Assembly (NCBI GenBank): GCA_031216445.1
Contig: CM062216.1
Coordinates: forward strand, 5,081,501-5,145,500
DNA length: 64,000 nt
Direction of reading: 5' to 3'
Origin: Lateolabrax maculatus
Lineage: Eukaryota; Chordata; Actinopteri; Acropomatiformes; Lateolabracidae
A model generated the notes under the pieces. The model searched no databases. It was not told the DNA's origin and worked only from the letters and a program-made list of their open reading frames with translations. Below, piece by piece: positions 35,526 through 49,340 of this stretch (its first letter is position 1; each line of letters opens with the position of its first letter). The translations under genes were made by a program, and so were the position numbers.

Positions 35526-38500
35526 ATGTTTAATAGTGTAATGGAGGAACTGTTTGCTGGGGAGGCAGATTAGAGCAAGTTGCACTATGGGACTATAGTC
35601 ACAATGAAGTGTTAGTTACTCTGTTTTGGGAAGGTTGCAGCGCAGTGCAAGGCTAGGGCATTAAGGCTCGGATATGATATAGGACATGTATGTGTGGATT
35701 TCACACTACTACGTTCACACTACAACTGGAATTACCAATCAATTCAATAGCTTACATTTAGCGCTCTAAGGTGATTAGTGAACGGAATGGTGATGGACTC
35801 AGAAGTAGGGCGGTTGGCCTGATCAATGCAAATGATCCTAGTGACAGTAATTTAAAGGTTAAGTGTTTTGTAAGCCATGATGTCACTGGTGTGTTTCTGC
35901 TACATGATTATGGGAATTATGTGATCACTGACCCCTTTATCCTCTTCTTTCTCGCCCTCTTCTCAGCAGCACCTTGGCCTCATCTCTTCTGTCCCAGCTG
36001 GTACCATCACTGGGCTCCAGGCCACCATCAACAATGTACTCTACTGGTGCCAGCTAGATGGACCATCCCTCTCATTTTCATTTCCATCTACACTTTTCTG
36101 TAAAAGTATATAGTTTATTTCTGAATAATTTATCACAATGGGCTTTATATTCAAATAAAGATTGATTGTGAAGTGTAGGACGGAGCAGACCTGAGTGCCC
36201 AGACCCTCTTTCATGGATGATAGGGGCATCTGCCTGGACAAACGTACCGGTATTGTGAACTCTTTGCCGAGGAATGGGCACCTTTTGCTTGCTAGGGCCG
36301 CCGGTGGTGGGGCTGGAGCCTGGTGAGCTGAAAAAGAGGCTCTCCTGCTGCACTTTGAGGCCTCACACCCCCTGGGGACCTCTGGGAAAGAATCTTGTCA
36401 TTGTTGTTTGTCCATGTCTGAGTCAGTTATGGTACATTAATTGTTAATAGTCATTGGTTTAAATAGAGTAGCTGGCATGGTTAGAAATGATTAGCAGGGC
36501 TGCTCTAATCATTTGTATGCAAGTGATTCTTCTCTCTAACCTTTCTTAATCAGGCTAGTTCCACTGAAATCCAAAGTGTCTTCTCTGGAGTGTTTTTTTT
36601 TCTTTTTCTTTTTCTCTGATGCCATTTACTGCAACTTTACAGGCAGCAGCTGTACAGGATCAAAGGCAGGAGGAGTCGGCTTCGTTGGCATTCACCGCAG
36701 TCGGTGTGAGTCTCTCTGAGCGGCACTCGTACACTCAGTTACTGGATGAAATGCACCTCTCTGTTCCCACAGACTGCCCACTTATCACGCCATTGCAACC
36801 GAATTTAGATGTAGTCAATTATTAGGATTTTTATTATAAAAATTACAGTTTTAAGTTTAACTTTTTCTTTGCCGGTTATTATAATAGCTCTTTACACTGT
36901 CAGCTTTCTTTTTCCTTTTAATGTAAATTTCTTTAACTATTCACTCACAATAGTTCTGTTTTTTTCTTTAATGTAAAACCTTATTCACTGCATTTCTCAT
37001 ATAAAAGTTGCTATAAGAATAAATATTCACCTCATCCTCGCTTCTCTCGACCAACTCTCAGTCTGCCGTGACTTCAAGCAGTTACTAAATGCTCCACAGT
37101 ATCAGCTCTGCACAGACGTCAATCCTGCTCTGATTTCATTATTTATCAGGTACACACTTACAGTTCTCTTTATTGTTTGAATTCACTCAAGTCAGGAATG
37201 TAGACGAGGTTCTAAAGTTTTTCCATGCACTCCCATGCATATTAATGCTCACCAAAAGGAGCAATAGCACATGCACACTGAAAACATAAAAATAATCAAT
37301 GAGTAACCTCAATACCAGGATAAAGGAAAGTTCAAGTTTTAGTCTAAAGAAACAACTTGCAGAGGCTTGAAAGGGGGCTGGTTTAAGTAAATCCATCAGA
37401 GTGAATGTCATGTAAACTTCAATGGCGGGAGATACAGCTGTCCTGACCAATGGCAGAGCAGGAGGCGGGCGCTATGATGTGCACAAACCAACAATAATGT
37501 TGTTGGTGCTGCGAGGCGAAACTTTGAGACAGAGGAAAGGTCACAGTCACTTTAGCTTTCTCTTTTCTTTTTTTTTTTGGGGGGGGGGGGGCTTTTCCCA
37601 ACACAGCCAGTATCATACACACCGCTTTGGACGCCATTGTTTATTTACATTCTTGCTCCCAGAAGTCGGTGCCTGATATTAGATCCTTTTTTTTCAAACA
37701 TTTACCATCCTTATCTGGGGATATGGAGTGAACCACACAACACACTGTTATGTTGCTATGTTCCATGGCTGGATTTTTTGTTATTTGCATTATTATGATT
37801 TTAAAGCTCGGGTTTCACTTCAGCTCTGTGTGCAGGTGCCTGGAGCTCAAGAGGGTGGTGCATGAATATTCAGACTGAAGCTGTGCCTCAAGCCGCATTT
37901 AGGCTCAGTGTTTGGAATATTGGACATTTAAATACTTCTTGTGGAGAAAAGGGTTAATATTGGAATCCATTTTGAGACGCAATTAGTTGATTTTCTGTGA
38001 AGCATCGCTTTTGGAAGGTATTATGATCATGTGCCATTCATTTCCCTCATGTATTTCCATGTTCATCCCATAAGAATGAGGCACAGTGAACCTCCCGGCC
38101 TGTTGCATTCACAGTCATCAGGAAACAGGGATGCCCAAAGATCCGCTTCCAGTTTGTTTTGGCATCTGCTGTCGTGAAGTTGCTCTGTTGAATAATGAGC
38201 ACTGTGACACTGAGCATGGTTATTAAAGGGTAACAGCTCTTCTGATCAGCAACGATAAAAATCCCAGACATCCTCAGCCACTCGCACCCTGCAGACAACA
38301 CAGCCGTGGCAGAATATTTACTGGAAAGTAATTAAATGTTAGCTGCCTCATTCAAACAGCTTCACACTTCAAATTGTTTTGAAAAGAAGTGGAAGCATCC
38401 TAAAGGAATTTAGTTTTTATATTGAGGAATTTGCAAATATTAACATTTATGTTTGCCATAAGGAAACAAGATTTCTACTGCTTGGTTAAACAGTGAAACA

Positions 38501-38725
38501 CTGTAATAAGACAGGCTTTATTAAACCTAACGAAGCCAAATAAATGATACATGATCCATGTAATATTTATAGAAACAACTAAAAAAATACGGAGATAGAG
38601 ATTTTATAATTTTCTAACAATAAGTCTGTACATTTATAATTTGACTTCTATCACATATATTTGATAAGTTAAACAGATTTTACAGTATGATGCATGTGTT
38701 TCAGGAGCTAGAAGAAAAGTGAAAA
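35526..38725. other. Intergenic, no supportable gene
   Basis: Contains a minus-strand Pro/Ser-rich frame near 36245-36353 that could be an exon but lacks support, and a T11G13 tract at 37568-37591. Nothing else recognised. Confidence 0.35.
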
Positions 38726-38729
38726 CTTT

Positions 38730-38880
38730 CATGGCAGTTCTTCCAATAGATGTCAAGATATTTCACTCTAAACCAAAAATGTCAACAGGATTCATCCTCT
38801 GGGGACCAAACTTCAATGGCAATTGGTACAACAGTTGTTGAGATGTTTCAGTCTGGACCAAAGATGCGGGTCAACTAACA
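38730..38880 (+). repeat. Short copy of the GGTGGCRCTAGAGGAAA dispersed repeat
   Basis: Has 'ggattcatcctctggggacc', 'aatggcaattggtacaacag' and 'tttcagtctggaccaaagat'. Confidence 0.6.
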
Positions 38881-39600
38881 GAAGAGGAAAAAAATGAATG
38901 TTTCCTGCTTCTCAAAATGTAATGCAGCACTTGTTGCTTTACTTTATTTTATATTTTTTGTTAATATTGCATATTGTATTTCTGGACGATGGAGTTCATG
39001 GCACATTACAGACCTGCAGGTAACATTCACCTTTTTATCATCTTACCACAAGCGGTCCCTAACCTTAAACAGGGGAGGGCAGTATTTATGATAAATGTAT
39101 TTAAAATGCACATTTGAAATACAAAATAGTATTTTGTGATTGGTATTTTACAGACTTGATAGCTATGGTTTCATATTTTCTATCAAAATATTTTTGTGTT
39201 CTGTATTTTTGTATTTTAAAAATGCTAAAAATACTTTCCCTCGAACCTTGATATGTATTCTAATATTATATGGGCTATGTGCTGGCCGATAAACGCACAC
39301 TGTCCAGATAAATAGCTTCACATCATGTAGCTAAAAATGAAGTGTGTCCAGACTTCTGACTGCTACTATATCATTTATTTGAATAGTTTAATATTCTTGT
39401 GAAGACAAAGTTTGTATGGTGATTTCATGCTCCCTTGAAAATGTAGTTTATTTTGGTACACTTACTTTGTGTGTAATTGAATTTTGTATCTTGTAAATAC
39501 ATTTTGATGTATTTTTGCGCCTCTCTGACCCTAACCATGCTGTAGTTGTCATGCACAGATATTGTAGAAAGCAAGAATTTTAAAAACTTTGGAATTAGAC

Positions 39601-39622
39601 TTAAAAAAAAAAAAAAAAAACA
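39601..39622. repeat. Poly(A) tract
   Basis: About 18 uninterrupted A residues. No LINE body is recognisable upstream. Confidence 0.8.
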
Positions 39623-40589
39623 TTTGTCACAGAATGTAATTCAGGGTTTTGCAAAATTTCCCAAATATTGACGTTTCTGTCTGGCAATAGTCCGAATCAG
39701 AGATGTGGAGGAGGGTACATAAACCCAGTTAATCTACCCATCAATAATTGAAAAAACATTTACGCAGAGTTTAAAATGACATATAGGCTCTCTCACGCAT
39801 TTCTTCTGTCTGAATGTTGCTTCCCCTCCTCGTCTTCCCTCCCTGATGCTGCTGCTGATCAGCAGTCAGGAGATATGGAGACAGTTGTTTCACTGACAAA
39901 TCATCCACAATCATATTGGGTTTGAAACAGTTTGAATTGTGCTGTTTCTCGGGTTTAGTTTGGGTTTTCTCTTTTTGTTATTTCTCAATAATGGAGCAGA
40001 CGTTCAGGCCAATACATTCGGTCTCTCTAATCTTTTTTTCTTCTTCTTCTTCCTTCTCACTCATGCAAACAAACTGGGGCAGGAAAGCTGAAACGAGGCA
40101 GGCAGAGTAATCCCTCCTCCATCTCCCTGTCATGGCTTCTAATCCAAGTCCCAGATGCCCCAGGCTCCTCAGCCAACTCTGTGTGTGTGTGTCTGTCTGT
40201 GTGTTGGTTAGGTCGCTGTAGCACAGCACACACAAACAGAGGGATTTTGTTTGGAAACAAAGCAAGGAACAGCTGGAATCTTTGAGCGTCTGGTTAATTT
40301 GTTTGGAGACTCTGCAGACTGTTGGATGCGAATCACAAACAGCAGAAAGTGCTGCAGCAGCTCAGACCAGCTAATTACTAACTCCTGTTAAACCCTGCTA
40401 AACGAGCAGGCCCACCGTCAGGGGAGCTGAGGTGAGTCACAGAGTCGCTGGATGATGCAGCATTAAGAAAAACAGAGTGTAAAAGATGTTGTGTTTTGTG
40501 ACATCTTGTGACATTTCCATATTTATACCCGGCCTCTGCATCAATGCATTATCTCCTTGTTCAAAATGTCATTGTTGTTGTTCTCATGT

Positions 40590-40695
40590 TCATATATATA
40601 CTTCTGTATAAATGTTTATGCTTACCTTTGTCAAGTTCCTTGTGTGTGTACGCATACATGGCGAATAAAGGTGACTCTGATTCTGGTTCTGGTTG
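40590..40695 (+). mobile_element. LINE 3' tail
   Basis: 'caagttccttgtgtgtgtac' then 'catggcgaataaaggtgact' and 'ctgattctggttctgg', the same tail type as at 17270-17330. A 162-codon frame crossing it (40508-40996) is not a gene. Confidence 0.6.
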
Positions 40696-40984
40696 TGGTG
40701 CAGTGATGAGCTCAGTTCAGCTCATAAACTCATATTTACAGAGGAAAAGGAGAAAGTTGTTGTTGAAATTTGAAAGCCCCCAAAAATGTTTTAACCTACC
40801 GCGTCTTCATCAGGCGGTGTACCGGCGAGGTCCGATCCAAGACACAGTAGACGGTAGAAGGAGCCCGGTAACTCGTTCCTCCCCTGAGGGAGCACACAGG
40901 AGAAGAGTCTGGATTGAGATTTCCTCCCTTGCAGTGTTGTTTGCGGATCGTAGTCAACGGGACGGCTCACAAACCCGAATGAGG

Positions 40985-41155
40985 GAATATAGGTAGTTGG
41001 GACAACAGGGAGCCAGTGGAGGGTTATGAAAAGTGGAGCGGAATGAACTGTTTTTGGCTGGTTTCAAAAACCAGACGTGCTGCCACATTTTGGACCATTT
41101 GCAAAGGTGACAGTGCCCTGCCAGAAAGGCGTTATAGTACAGAAAAAATGTATAT
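40985..41155 (+). repeat. Dispersed fish repeat ('GGAGCCAGTGGAG..CCAGACGTGCTGCC')
   Basis: 'caacagggagccagtggagg', 'ggctggtttcaaaaaccaga', 'gctgccacattttggaccat' and 'ttgcaaaggtgacagtgccc' follow the order of a repeat widespread in teleosts. Class not known to me. Confidence 0.55.
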
Positions 41156-42476
41156 AATGTCATATATAAATAACTGTAACCAGGACGTACAGTATGTGAT
41201 CAGCGCTAGACTGGGATAATAATTCAGAACATGAATAGCATCAGCCCCGGCCATTATTCCTCTTTACTGTTTAAACCAGTGTCGTGGCAATTCTCCAATC
41301 CCATTCTTTTACAACGAGACACAAATCTCTTACAGTATTGTCACACTCTGTAATGCTCAGAGCATGGTGCACAAGACAAAGGCTGGTTTGTAATGTGAAC
41401 CCCGATGGAAAGCTGTTCTAGCTCTTTATACCTTTGGCTAATGACGTCAAGGTGGGCAACAAGGCCTTAGTTTAGGTAATCAGGCCGAGATTCAATCATT
41501 CCACAAAGGTTACATTGTACAGGATTCAACATGACCAATGCATAGGGGAAATGAACATGATTACATGGTGCATGATCAAGGTTACAGTTCACGTATTTTG
41601 AGGTTTTATTACTACACACAAACACTGCTTAAAAAAACATTGTGAAATAGTGCTTTCAGAGTGTTTGTTTTGGACTTCTGTTGATCGTCAAACACTAACC
41701 ATTCCTCTCGCTGCTCCCTCTCAGCTCCCCCTTCTCTCTTTCCTCTTGTTCTCTCTTTCTCCTGAGCCGACCGTTGTGTTAAAACATTTGCGGTCCGTCT
41801 CCGTACAGCTTTCCGTCCTTTTGGTTCCCTTTCACATCAAGAGAAAGTCGATGCAATCATTGTCACAGTTCTTAATGAAATTTAAATGTTTGGATTTCCA
41901 ACTGAGCCCGTTCAAGAACTCAGACGGTCGCACATGCTGTGATGATTCCGATTTATGAGTTGGTTCAAAAGCGATGGGGGCAAAGGAAAAATTTCCGAAG
42001 CTATTCCCGAAAGTGACAGGCCTGCTTTTTAAATGCTGAAAACACAATGCGACAAGGCACCTTTCACAGGACGCCCGGGAGAACTGTCAAATGACAGAGG
42101 TGAGGCTGAAGCACGGAGGAGGCTCTTTTCATTGGCAGGCACCGGGAAAATGGCAGGGAGGACAGCCATTACGTGCACTCACTCGTCTCCCGTCGGGAAC
42201 GGCCCTTGACGGCTCCGCTGACATTTACAGAGGCCCCGGTGACATCGGGGCAACCATCTGTCTTTCAACAGGGGGACATATCCGTCACGGGAGATGTGGG
42301 GGACAGAACATGAGCGGACAGACAGGCTGGTTGAGGTGAATGGGAGTCCGAGACGACAGGAGCTCCGTTTTCTTGCAGAGGCGGTCTGATTACAGACACT
42401 TTGATAAACAAGTAGGTGACACCTGAAGCAGAAAATTCCCCTCGTCAATTTGACTCTCTCATCTCTGTCCCCTCTT
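41156..42476. other. Unique-looking intergenic DNA, GC-moderate part at 42060-42370
   Basis: No repeat or exon recognised. The 42060-42370 part is richer in CpG than its surroundings and repeat-free, so it might be regulatory. Frames there lack family motifs. Confidence 0.3.

Positions 42477-42527
<51 letters not shown>
42477..42527. repeat. (CA)n microsatellite
   Basis: Starts CACACACGCGCG and continues as pure CA. Confidence 0.9.
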
Positions 42528-42529
<2 letters not shown>

Positions 42530-45270
42530 TTGTCATCTCTATCTAATAATGCCTTAACTGTAGTCCTGATGGAAAGCATTGAGCCGTGACTGCCCTATAA
42601 TAACCTCATCCCCCTTTACCTGCCTGCTGCAGCCCGTGTGTGATGTAGCTGAAGGTAAACTCAATGAAATTTAATTGAGTAAATCCAGTTTTACAACCTT
42701 TTAGGCAGATAGAAATGCTCATGTCTTAAGTAACATTATGATATGGTCTTAAAGGACTAATCCACCTACTGTATGTGGAGTATGAGTTTGTGGAATTTGT
42801 CAGTGCCTTCCAAAACAACCCATAGGACTTATGGGCAAAACATAAATTACCAAAATGATTCACATGAGTGTTTTTTTTCTTTTTTACCTCTGTGATTAAG
42901 AGTTGGTTAAGTGGGCAGAGGTCAGCTTGAAATTTGTTGCAGTAGAAACAGATTCCCACAGCAACCCGGAATCCTGGTCGGAAAAGGATCAAAATATCCA
43001 CATAAACTTCTCAATCCGCTCCCGTAGCCACTTCTCAAACCAGACCAGGATGCTGGCAGAGGAAATACAGGCATGTGGCCGGAGGCGTCGGGGCAATGTG
43101 GTAGCGATGGAGAGGCAGGGGAAGAAAAGGAAAATGACAAAGTGAAATGTGCAAACAGTGGAGGCAAAGGCACACATTTTGTTAACTTGTCTTTTTGTCT
43201 GCCCAGTCCACATCACATCTCCAAGTAAAGTATATTTTTATGTATTGGAAATTCAAATGGTTGCTTTAAAGATCGAAATACAATGGCAGAGTCTGTGGAT
43301 TAGATTATGTCATTAGAATTATTTAGAATGTCAGTCACATTCATATAGCCGTTGTTCAGTTGTTGGTATGTGTGATGCAATTCTTGTAGTTTGGAGATAT
43401 ATGTGCCTAATTTTACGCAGGGATTTCACAGTGTGGATACATAATTAACGGGGATCTAGCGGCAGTCAGTGGTCTGTGCTTATTTTCTGCACACTTACGA
43501 ACCGTTAAGACGCCTGACAGCATTTTGCATCTAGATAAATTACACAAGTGACAGTGAGCATGGAGTATCAGCTGTCAGCACAGACTTGTATTGTGATTCA
43601 CTCCGTGTTTAACTTTGAACTCGCAAGGTCAGACAGTAATTGACCTGCCAGGGATTCACTGCCGCTGATTTAAGACAGCCATGATATGCAGCACATCCTC
43701 CGCTGGGATACAGAGGAGAGAGTAAATAATGCTGCTGCTGTGGATGAAAACCCTTCCTACACAACAACAACAAAAGTCATTTCAGGAAGAAGGGGTTTAT
43801 GCTGTTTACTGGTTGGGTACTTCTCTTCACGGATCATCTGTTTTTCTTGAGTTTGACTTTGCATTATTTCCCCCCACCAAGTAAGAACATAGACAGAAAC
43901 GTAATATACTGAGTAAGTATGGCAGTAACAATGGAGATACCTTTTTAATTGATATTTTTGTATTGAGAATGAATCTAAAGGGGTTTGTTTGCAGTGATGA
44001 GCCCACAGAGACGCTTACGAGAAAAGCACATCTTGAAAGCAATCTTGCACGTGTGAAAAGAAAGTTTCACATGTGATAAAACATGTTTTTATATGTGGGA
44101 ATGAATATTTCCTATGTGAGCTGACACATTTATCTCTGCAGCCCAACGGAGCTATTTAACTTCTTTAGCTCCAACATTTGGTTTTATGGAACATTTACTG
44201 TATGGTTCAGTCTCAGCAGTCTCATCAACAGAACACAGAGAGAATTTAAGAGCTGATGTGATTGCATACAAAGTCAGTGGACAGATGTGATGAGAATTCG
44301 TCCGAGGCAGTGCGAATTGTTGCAAAAACACGTCCGTGCAAGTTTGAAGATGTTTCAGCTTGAGAAGAAAAAATCCCTGGGTATCGTGCAGTTTTATGAA
44401 TCTGCTTCATAAACATACAAAGTAGGGATGCACATATATAAATAAACAGGATTTTACCAATGCAGATAATTCATCCCAAATTGTAAATTTGGTTCAAATT
44501 TTAGCAACATTTGTATAGAAAGTCTATAGAGAAAATGACCCAGACTCCCAACACATGGTTGTGACTGATGAACTACAGTCTTGATGATTTGATAAACATT
44601 CACAAATCATTGATTGGGGCTGATTTTACAGATATCATCTAGCTTCCTTTAAAAACCCAAACGAGCGCTGGAGTTAGTTCAACTATAAAACTGGAAACAA
44701 TGCAGGTGAGTTTAGAGAGAGGGGATCACAGTCCTGTCTCCTGGGCGACGTTTCTGACTGAAATCCTGTTCGTTTTCTTTGGAGCATCTCAGCAGGGACG
44801 CATTTATCTTAGTCAAATCAGACCAAACTGAGGCTGCTGAGTCCTTCGAGTGTTAAATTGGGTGACCTGGGAACAACATAAATCCCAGTCTATGCTCAAT
44901 GAAATTTTATCGGTCAGTGAACCAAGAACCGAAATATGTATAAGAAATAGGTGAGAGATTCCTCCAAATTACTTTATTTATTTATGTGCCCCCCCCCCCA
45001 ACCCCCAAATAAATAAATGGTGCAGATACTGAATAGATGCAGCATTTTATATATGCAGGAATCACATCATATTTTCCTTCCCTTTTTTACTTATTTTCCC
45101 CTTGAAAGAAATAAAGAAAAACATATAAATGATTATGTGAATTAAAAAAAGACAGGACAGAGAAAGAAAAAACAGTGGCACAGATAACAAACACAGGAGC
45201 ACATATCTATAAAGGTGAGGATAAACTGCACAGGTACAGAACAATAAAAACATATTTCTGAGAAATTATA
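42528..45270. other. Intergenic, no gene recognised
   Basis: Repeat-free in most parts. 43420-43700 is balanced in composition and could hold conserved non-coding sequence. Homopolymer C at about 44990-45000 lies between two AAATAA-type segments. Confidence 0.35.
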
Positions 45271-45299
45271 TCTATTCAGTGTGTGCTGTTTCTACCTTT

Positions 45300-45970
45300 T
45301 CTACCTCTGTGCCAGGCTTTTTCAGTTGGTAACTTTGCCTCCTTGTCTGCATCTTAGTCTTATGGTGTGCCCCAAGGTTCTGTTCTGGGTCCTATCATGT
45401 TTGCCTTGTACATGGAGTTTTAAAGCTACATTTTATCACTGCTATAAATCCCTTTTAACCCTCAAAACACGGCCATCTAAATAGTAAAAATTCGATCAAA
45501 ATTTAATTTTTTTACAGCTCAATTCCGACAAAACAGAGGCCCCTCACCCTACTGGTCTTGTCCCTAAAGTGCACAGAAGTCTTGACTTCTTCTTGTATGT
45601 TAAGGAATAGGTCCAAAATGTAAGTGTCATTTTTGACCAGGCATTTGACCAGCATGTCAAATTCAAGCCTAATGTGTCTCAAATATTTATTTTGTCCCAT
45701 CTCAACTATTGTAACTCCGTTTTCACCTGTCTGAGCAAGACGTCCTTTGATTGTTGGAGTGATCCACAATGTTGCTTCAAAGCTTTAAACAGGCTCTACA
45801 AAAGATCTCATTTAACTTTGAGCTTAATCTCTTTACACTCGCTCCACATCAAATTCAGAATCCACTTCTAAAAATTCTTCACTTTTTAGAGCTCTGCGTG
45901 AAAGAGCTGCTACAACCCTGTGTCACCAGTAGGTCTTTTGATCCGAACTTGTTGGTTGGACCCCTATAGA
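45300..45970 (+). mobile_element. Decayed L2/CR1-type LINE fragment (reverse transcriptase)
   Basis: The plus strand has the coding trace YGVPQGSVLGPIMFALYM (about 45360-45414), then LNSDKTEA (about 45518), NVSVIFDQAFDQHVKFKPNV, FILSHLNYCNSVFTCLSK and RSHLTLSLISLHSLHIKFRI. The GVPQGSVLGP motif is the conserved segment before the RT catalytic YxDD; the catalytic box itself is deleted. Several frameshifts and stops. Confidence 0.8.
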
Positions 45971-46304
45971 AGAATTTCTTCTACTTGGCCTTATTCATTT
46001 TATCTGTTTTATTTATTATTTTTATATTGTTTCTGTACTATATGTTCTGCTTTTCTCTTGTCTTCTGGATCACTTTGTGATGTCTGAACTAGAAAGGCTT
46101 TCTTCCAAGTAATTTTGGTTACATTGGAGTAATGGTCATATTTTTTATTTGTTGATCTTTTCACACATTTCAAACAAAAAACATGTTTGTGTTTGTTTGT
46201 GTTCAGTTTGTGTGTGAGACATCAGACAGAGATGAACTCTTCTTCACAGAGGTACTCAGAGGAGCCCCCACTGTCATCTGATGCCAACCATGACAGATGT
46301 ATAT

Positions 46305-46600
46305 ACACACACATACACACACACACACACACCTGTGCAGGAGCAGACACTTCAAGCTAACTGTTCTGTGTGACTCCACATATATAAAGCACCTGCTGCC
46401 TCCAAACTGAGCTCTGTTTCACACAAAAAGGGAACAGCACATGCACACACAGCACACATGTAGACACACTTTCTTTGCATGTACACACACACACACACAA
46501 CATGTGTGTCTTTCATTCATAGGCCAGTCACGAAGACAGAGCAGACGGTGGAGGTTGGAACTGCTTGTGAATGTGTGTGTGTGTGTGTGTGTTTATGTGT
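46305..46600. repeat. Cluster of short CA and TG tracts
   Basis: CA runs at about 46305-46332 and 46484-46500 and a TG run at 46573-46592. Frames across them are simple-repeat artefacts. Confidence 0.8.
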
Positions 46601-48045
46601 GTTGGCCCTGCACTGAAGGCCATGTGGGCCCCACAGGCGCTGGGACCGCGGCCCATCCAAAGTCCTGTCTGGATGTCAGGGTGTGTACACTTTTGGAAAT
46701 GTGTTGCACAAACATCACATCAAACAATAAACTGCCATCACTGACTAAACAAGTGTGTAATGTGTGTGAGTTTGTTCTAATCAGACAGAGCAGACAGACA
46801 GTAAAACGCAACTTAATGCTGGTTTACTACCAGCCACGACAGCATTGTTTCCACCTTGTGTGTGATGTGTGTGTGTGTATGTGTCGGAATTTGTATATTT
46901 AGTAAGGTCAGAGTTTAGTCCTCCTCGGTCTTCACCCAGAGCTAATGGGGATCTAAATAACCAGGCAAACTGAACACTTCCTTATAACAAACATACTAGT
47001 TTTGGGTCATACTCTTAACTGGGAATACATCATCAGTTCATTAAAGTTTTTTTTGTGTGTGGTAGTTTACATGTGCATGCGTTTCTCTCTGGTCCATGTC
47101 TCTCCTAATCAGAATCAAACTCTGTGGCTTCTCTCCACAGTTCTGGGCTCCATCTGGACCCTCCAGCTCTCTAAACAACAATCCATTTATCCTGCCGATG
47201 AGCAGCACCCCTGGGTGCCGCAGTGCGCTGACATAGAGCCACACTAGTGCTGCGACATATGGTTTGAAAACGCTGAGGATGACTCATATAGAATAACAGT
47301 CATAGCAGAAGTCCCAAATTATGCATCTTCTCTGCATGATTTCCCATTAACACTGCAGCAGACACTGCAGCCTCTTCAACAGAGTCACAAAGGGGGGGAA
47401 CCACTTCTCACCTGAACTGGAAAATATTAAATTACTTTTATTTGATTAAACATGGGTGCTCCTCAGGAATACATATTATATTTTTGGGAAAAGGATAGTT
47501 CTGATATCGGATCGGCACTCTCTCAGTTGAGTTGAGCTATTTGAATTGGAATTGCGAGAGAATAAGTTGGATTGATGCATCCCTACTTTTAGTGTGAAGC
47601 AGCAGAGGTAGTGTGAACAGGGAAGCATTTGTCAATGAGATAAACTCAAAATAGTAATATTGTGCAGGTAAGCATTGTCTCCTGTGTATCTTTTGTGCAT
47701 GTGAAGACAATTAGAACAACGGGGGAATGGTGGACAATAAGAACGACTATACAGCGAGGTAATTACTGAATGTAAATACATTGGCTGTATGGCTGTTGCT
47801 GAAAAAATAAAGTAACATATGTATGGTGAATCAAATTCTGCTTAAGTTTACATAACCTAGTATAAGTATAGAGTAAAATCTTCCACCACACACACAAACA
47901 CACACAAAAATGTATCAGCACACACACTTGCATCCTGACAGCTTTGGTCATTATCGTCGATGATGGACAGGTGTGATCTTGCAGAGAAAAACCTAACAGG
48001 TGTTTTAATAAAGAGCCTCCACAGGGTGAGAGCTTTGATGAGATC
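46601..48045. other. Intergenic, nothing recognised
   Basis: No exon, LINE or named repeat apparent. Short CA-rich pieces at 47886-47906. Confidence 0.4.
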
Positions 48046-48195
48046 ACACACACATACACACACACACACACACGGACATAATGTCATTCATTTTATCTAC
48101 AAAAGGATACTTAAAGAGTGCCAGGTGGTCAGAGTCGCACTCCACCACCTGTGTCAGCTGAGACCAGATGCTTCCTGCTGCAAGTGGCATGCTGT

Positions 48196-48231
<36 letters not shown>
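48046..48231. repeat. (CA)n at 48046-48074 and (TG)n at 48197-48231
   Basis: Two oppositely phased dinucleotide tracts about 120 bp apart, which could pair as a long stem. Confidence 0.85.
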
Positions 48232-49057
48232 ATGAGGCCGCAGGAACTCTACTCACCTAGAAATCATCTCTCCCTTTATTATTGTCCCCGCAAAATCTGG
48301 AAGTGTGTGTGTCCATCGTCTACACACAGTATAGAAGGTGATTCATTAATGAGGAAGGATTTTCTCAGGTTCATGGCTCACTGACAATCAGCTGAAACAC
48401 CATGCTGAGCTGAGAAAACAGAAGACTGTAACCACAATATCACCAGCTTCACCGCTCAGAGTAGAGAAAATGACCAGTTCGTCTGTCCCCCCTTTGCTGC
48501 TAACACACTCCAAAGCATGTCCAGGTTAGATGAACTACAGACTAAATTGCTGCACCCTCACAAAGACCGAAACTAATGGTGCGTTCAGGCTGTCCCCTTC
48601 GCCTCATAAACACAAACCTCCACGTTTATCACCATGAGGTTGCATTAGAACATCTGACAAAGTGTTAAAGGTGCAGAAAACTAAACTACCTAAATGCTGC
48701 ACATGAATATTTATCTTTTTATCTGTATTATTAGATGTTTTTCAGCCCCCAAAAGGTCCAGGTACTGTAGCTGGGATGGTGAGTGTCAGAAAAAAATACT
48801 GTTCACATTAATGACAGTTGTTATATCCAATTAATGTTCACTCTACAGTCAGTTTTGAGATAGTTTGTGATGTTGTACTTCATCGCATCTTAAACCAGGG
48901 TCTCTCATACTTGGGGTGATTCTGACTATGAGTCATGCTAAATTTGCCATTCACCATGTGAGGGCAAGCAGTGCAACGATCCTAAAGTTTTCCAAATTTT
49001 ACATTAACAACTTCAGACTATTGTCTCTAATTCCAACCGTATAACAACAGAAAGTAG

Positions 49058-49340
49058 ACCAAAGTTATTACAATTCATCCTGAGGAGAAAATTAATATCA
49101 GAAACTAATTTCATGGCAATTCATCCAATAGTTGTTGGGTCATTTCACTCAAAATATAAACATGAACTTCATGGTGGCGCTAGAGGAAAAGCCAAAGGAT
49201 CACCAAAGTCAGTCTGATTCATCCTCTGGGGAACATGAATGTCTGGACCCAATTTCATGGCAATTCATCCAGTATTTGTTGACATATTTCTGTCTGGACC
49301 AAAGTGACAGACTGACTGACTGTGCAATGTTGTCATCCAT
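49058..49340 (+). repeat. GGTGGCRCTAGAGGAAA dispersed repeat copy
   Basis: 'ttacaattcatcctgaggag', 'catggtggcgctagaggaaa', 'gattcatcctctggggaaca' and 'ttctgtctggaccaaagtga' in family order. Confidence 0.7.

Noticed and set aside
36078..36353. Pro/Ser-rich minus-strand frame with a GT following ATACCG
   Set aside because: The only apparent start is GTG, it has no partner exon and no recognised motif; a lone exon cannot be supported.
40508..40996. 162-codon plus-strand open frame
   Set aside because: It crosses a LINE 3' tail and runs into a dispersed repeat; composition is not coding-like.
46441..46902. 153-codon plus-strand open frame
   Set aside because: Built over CA/TG microsatellites (His-Thr and Cys-Val runs).
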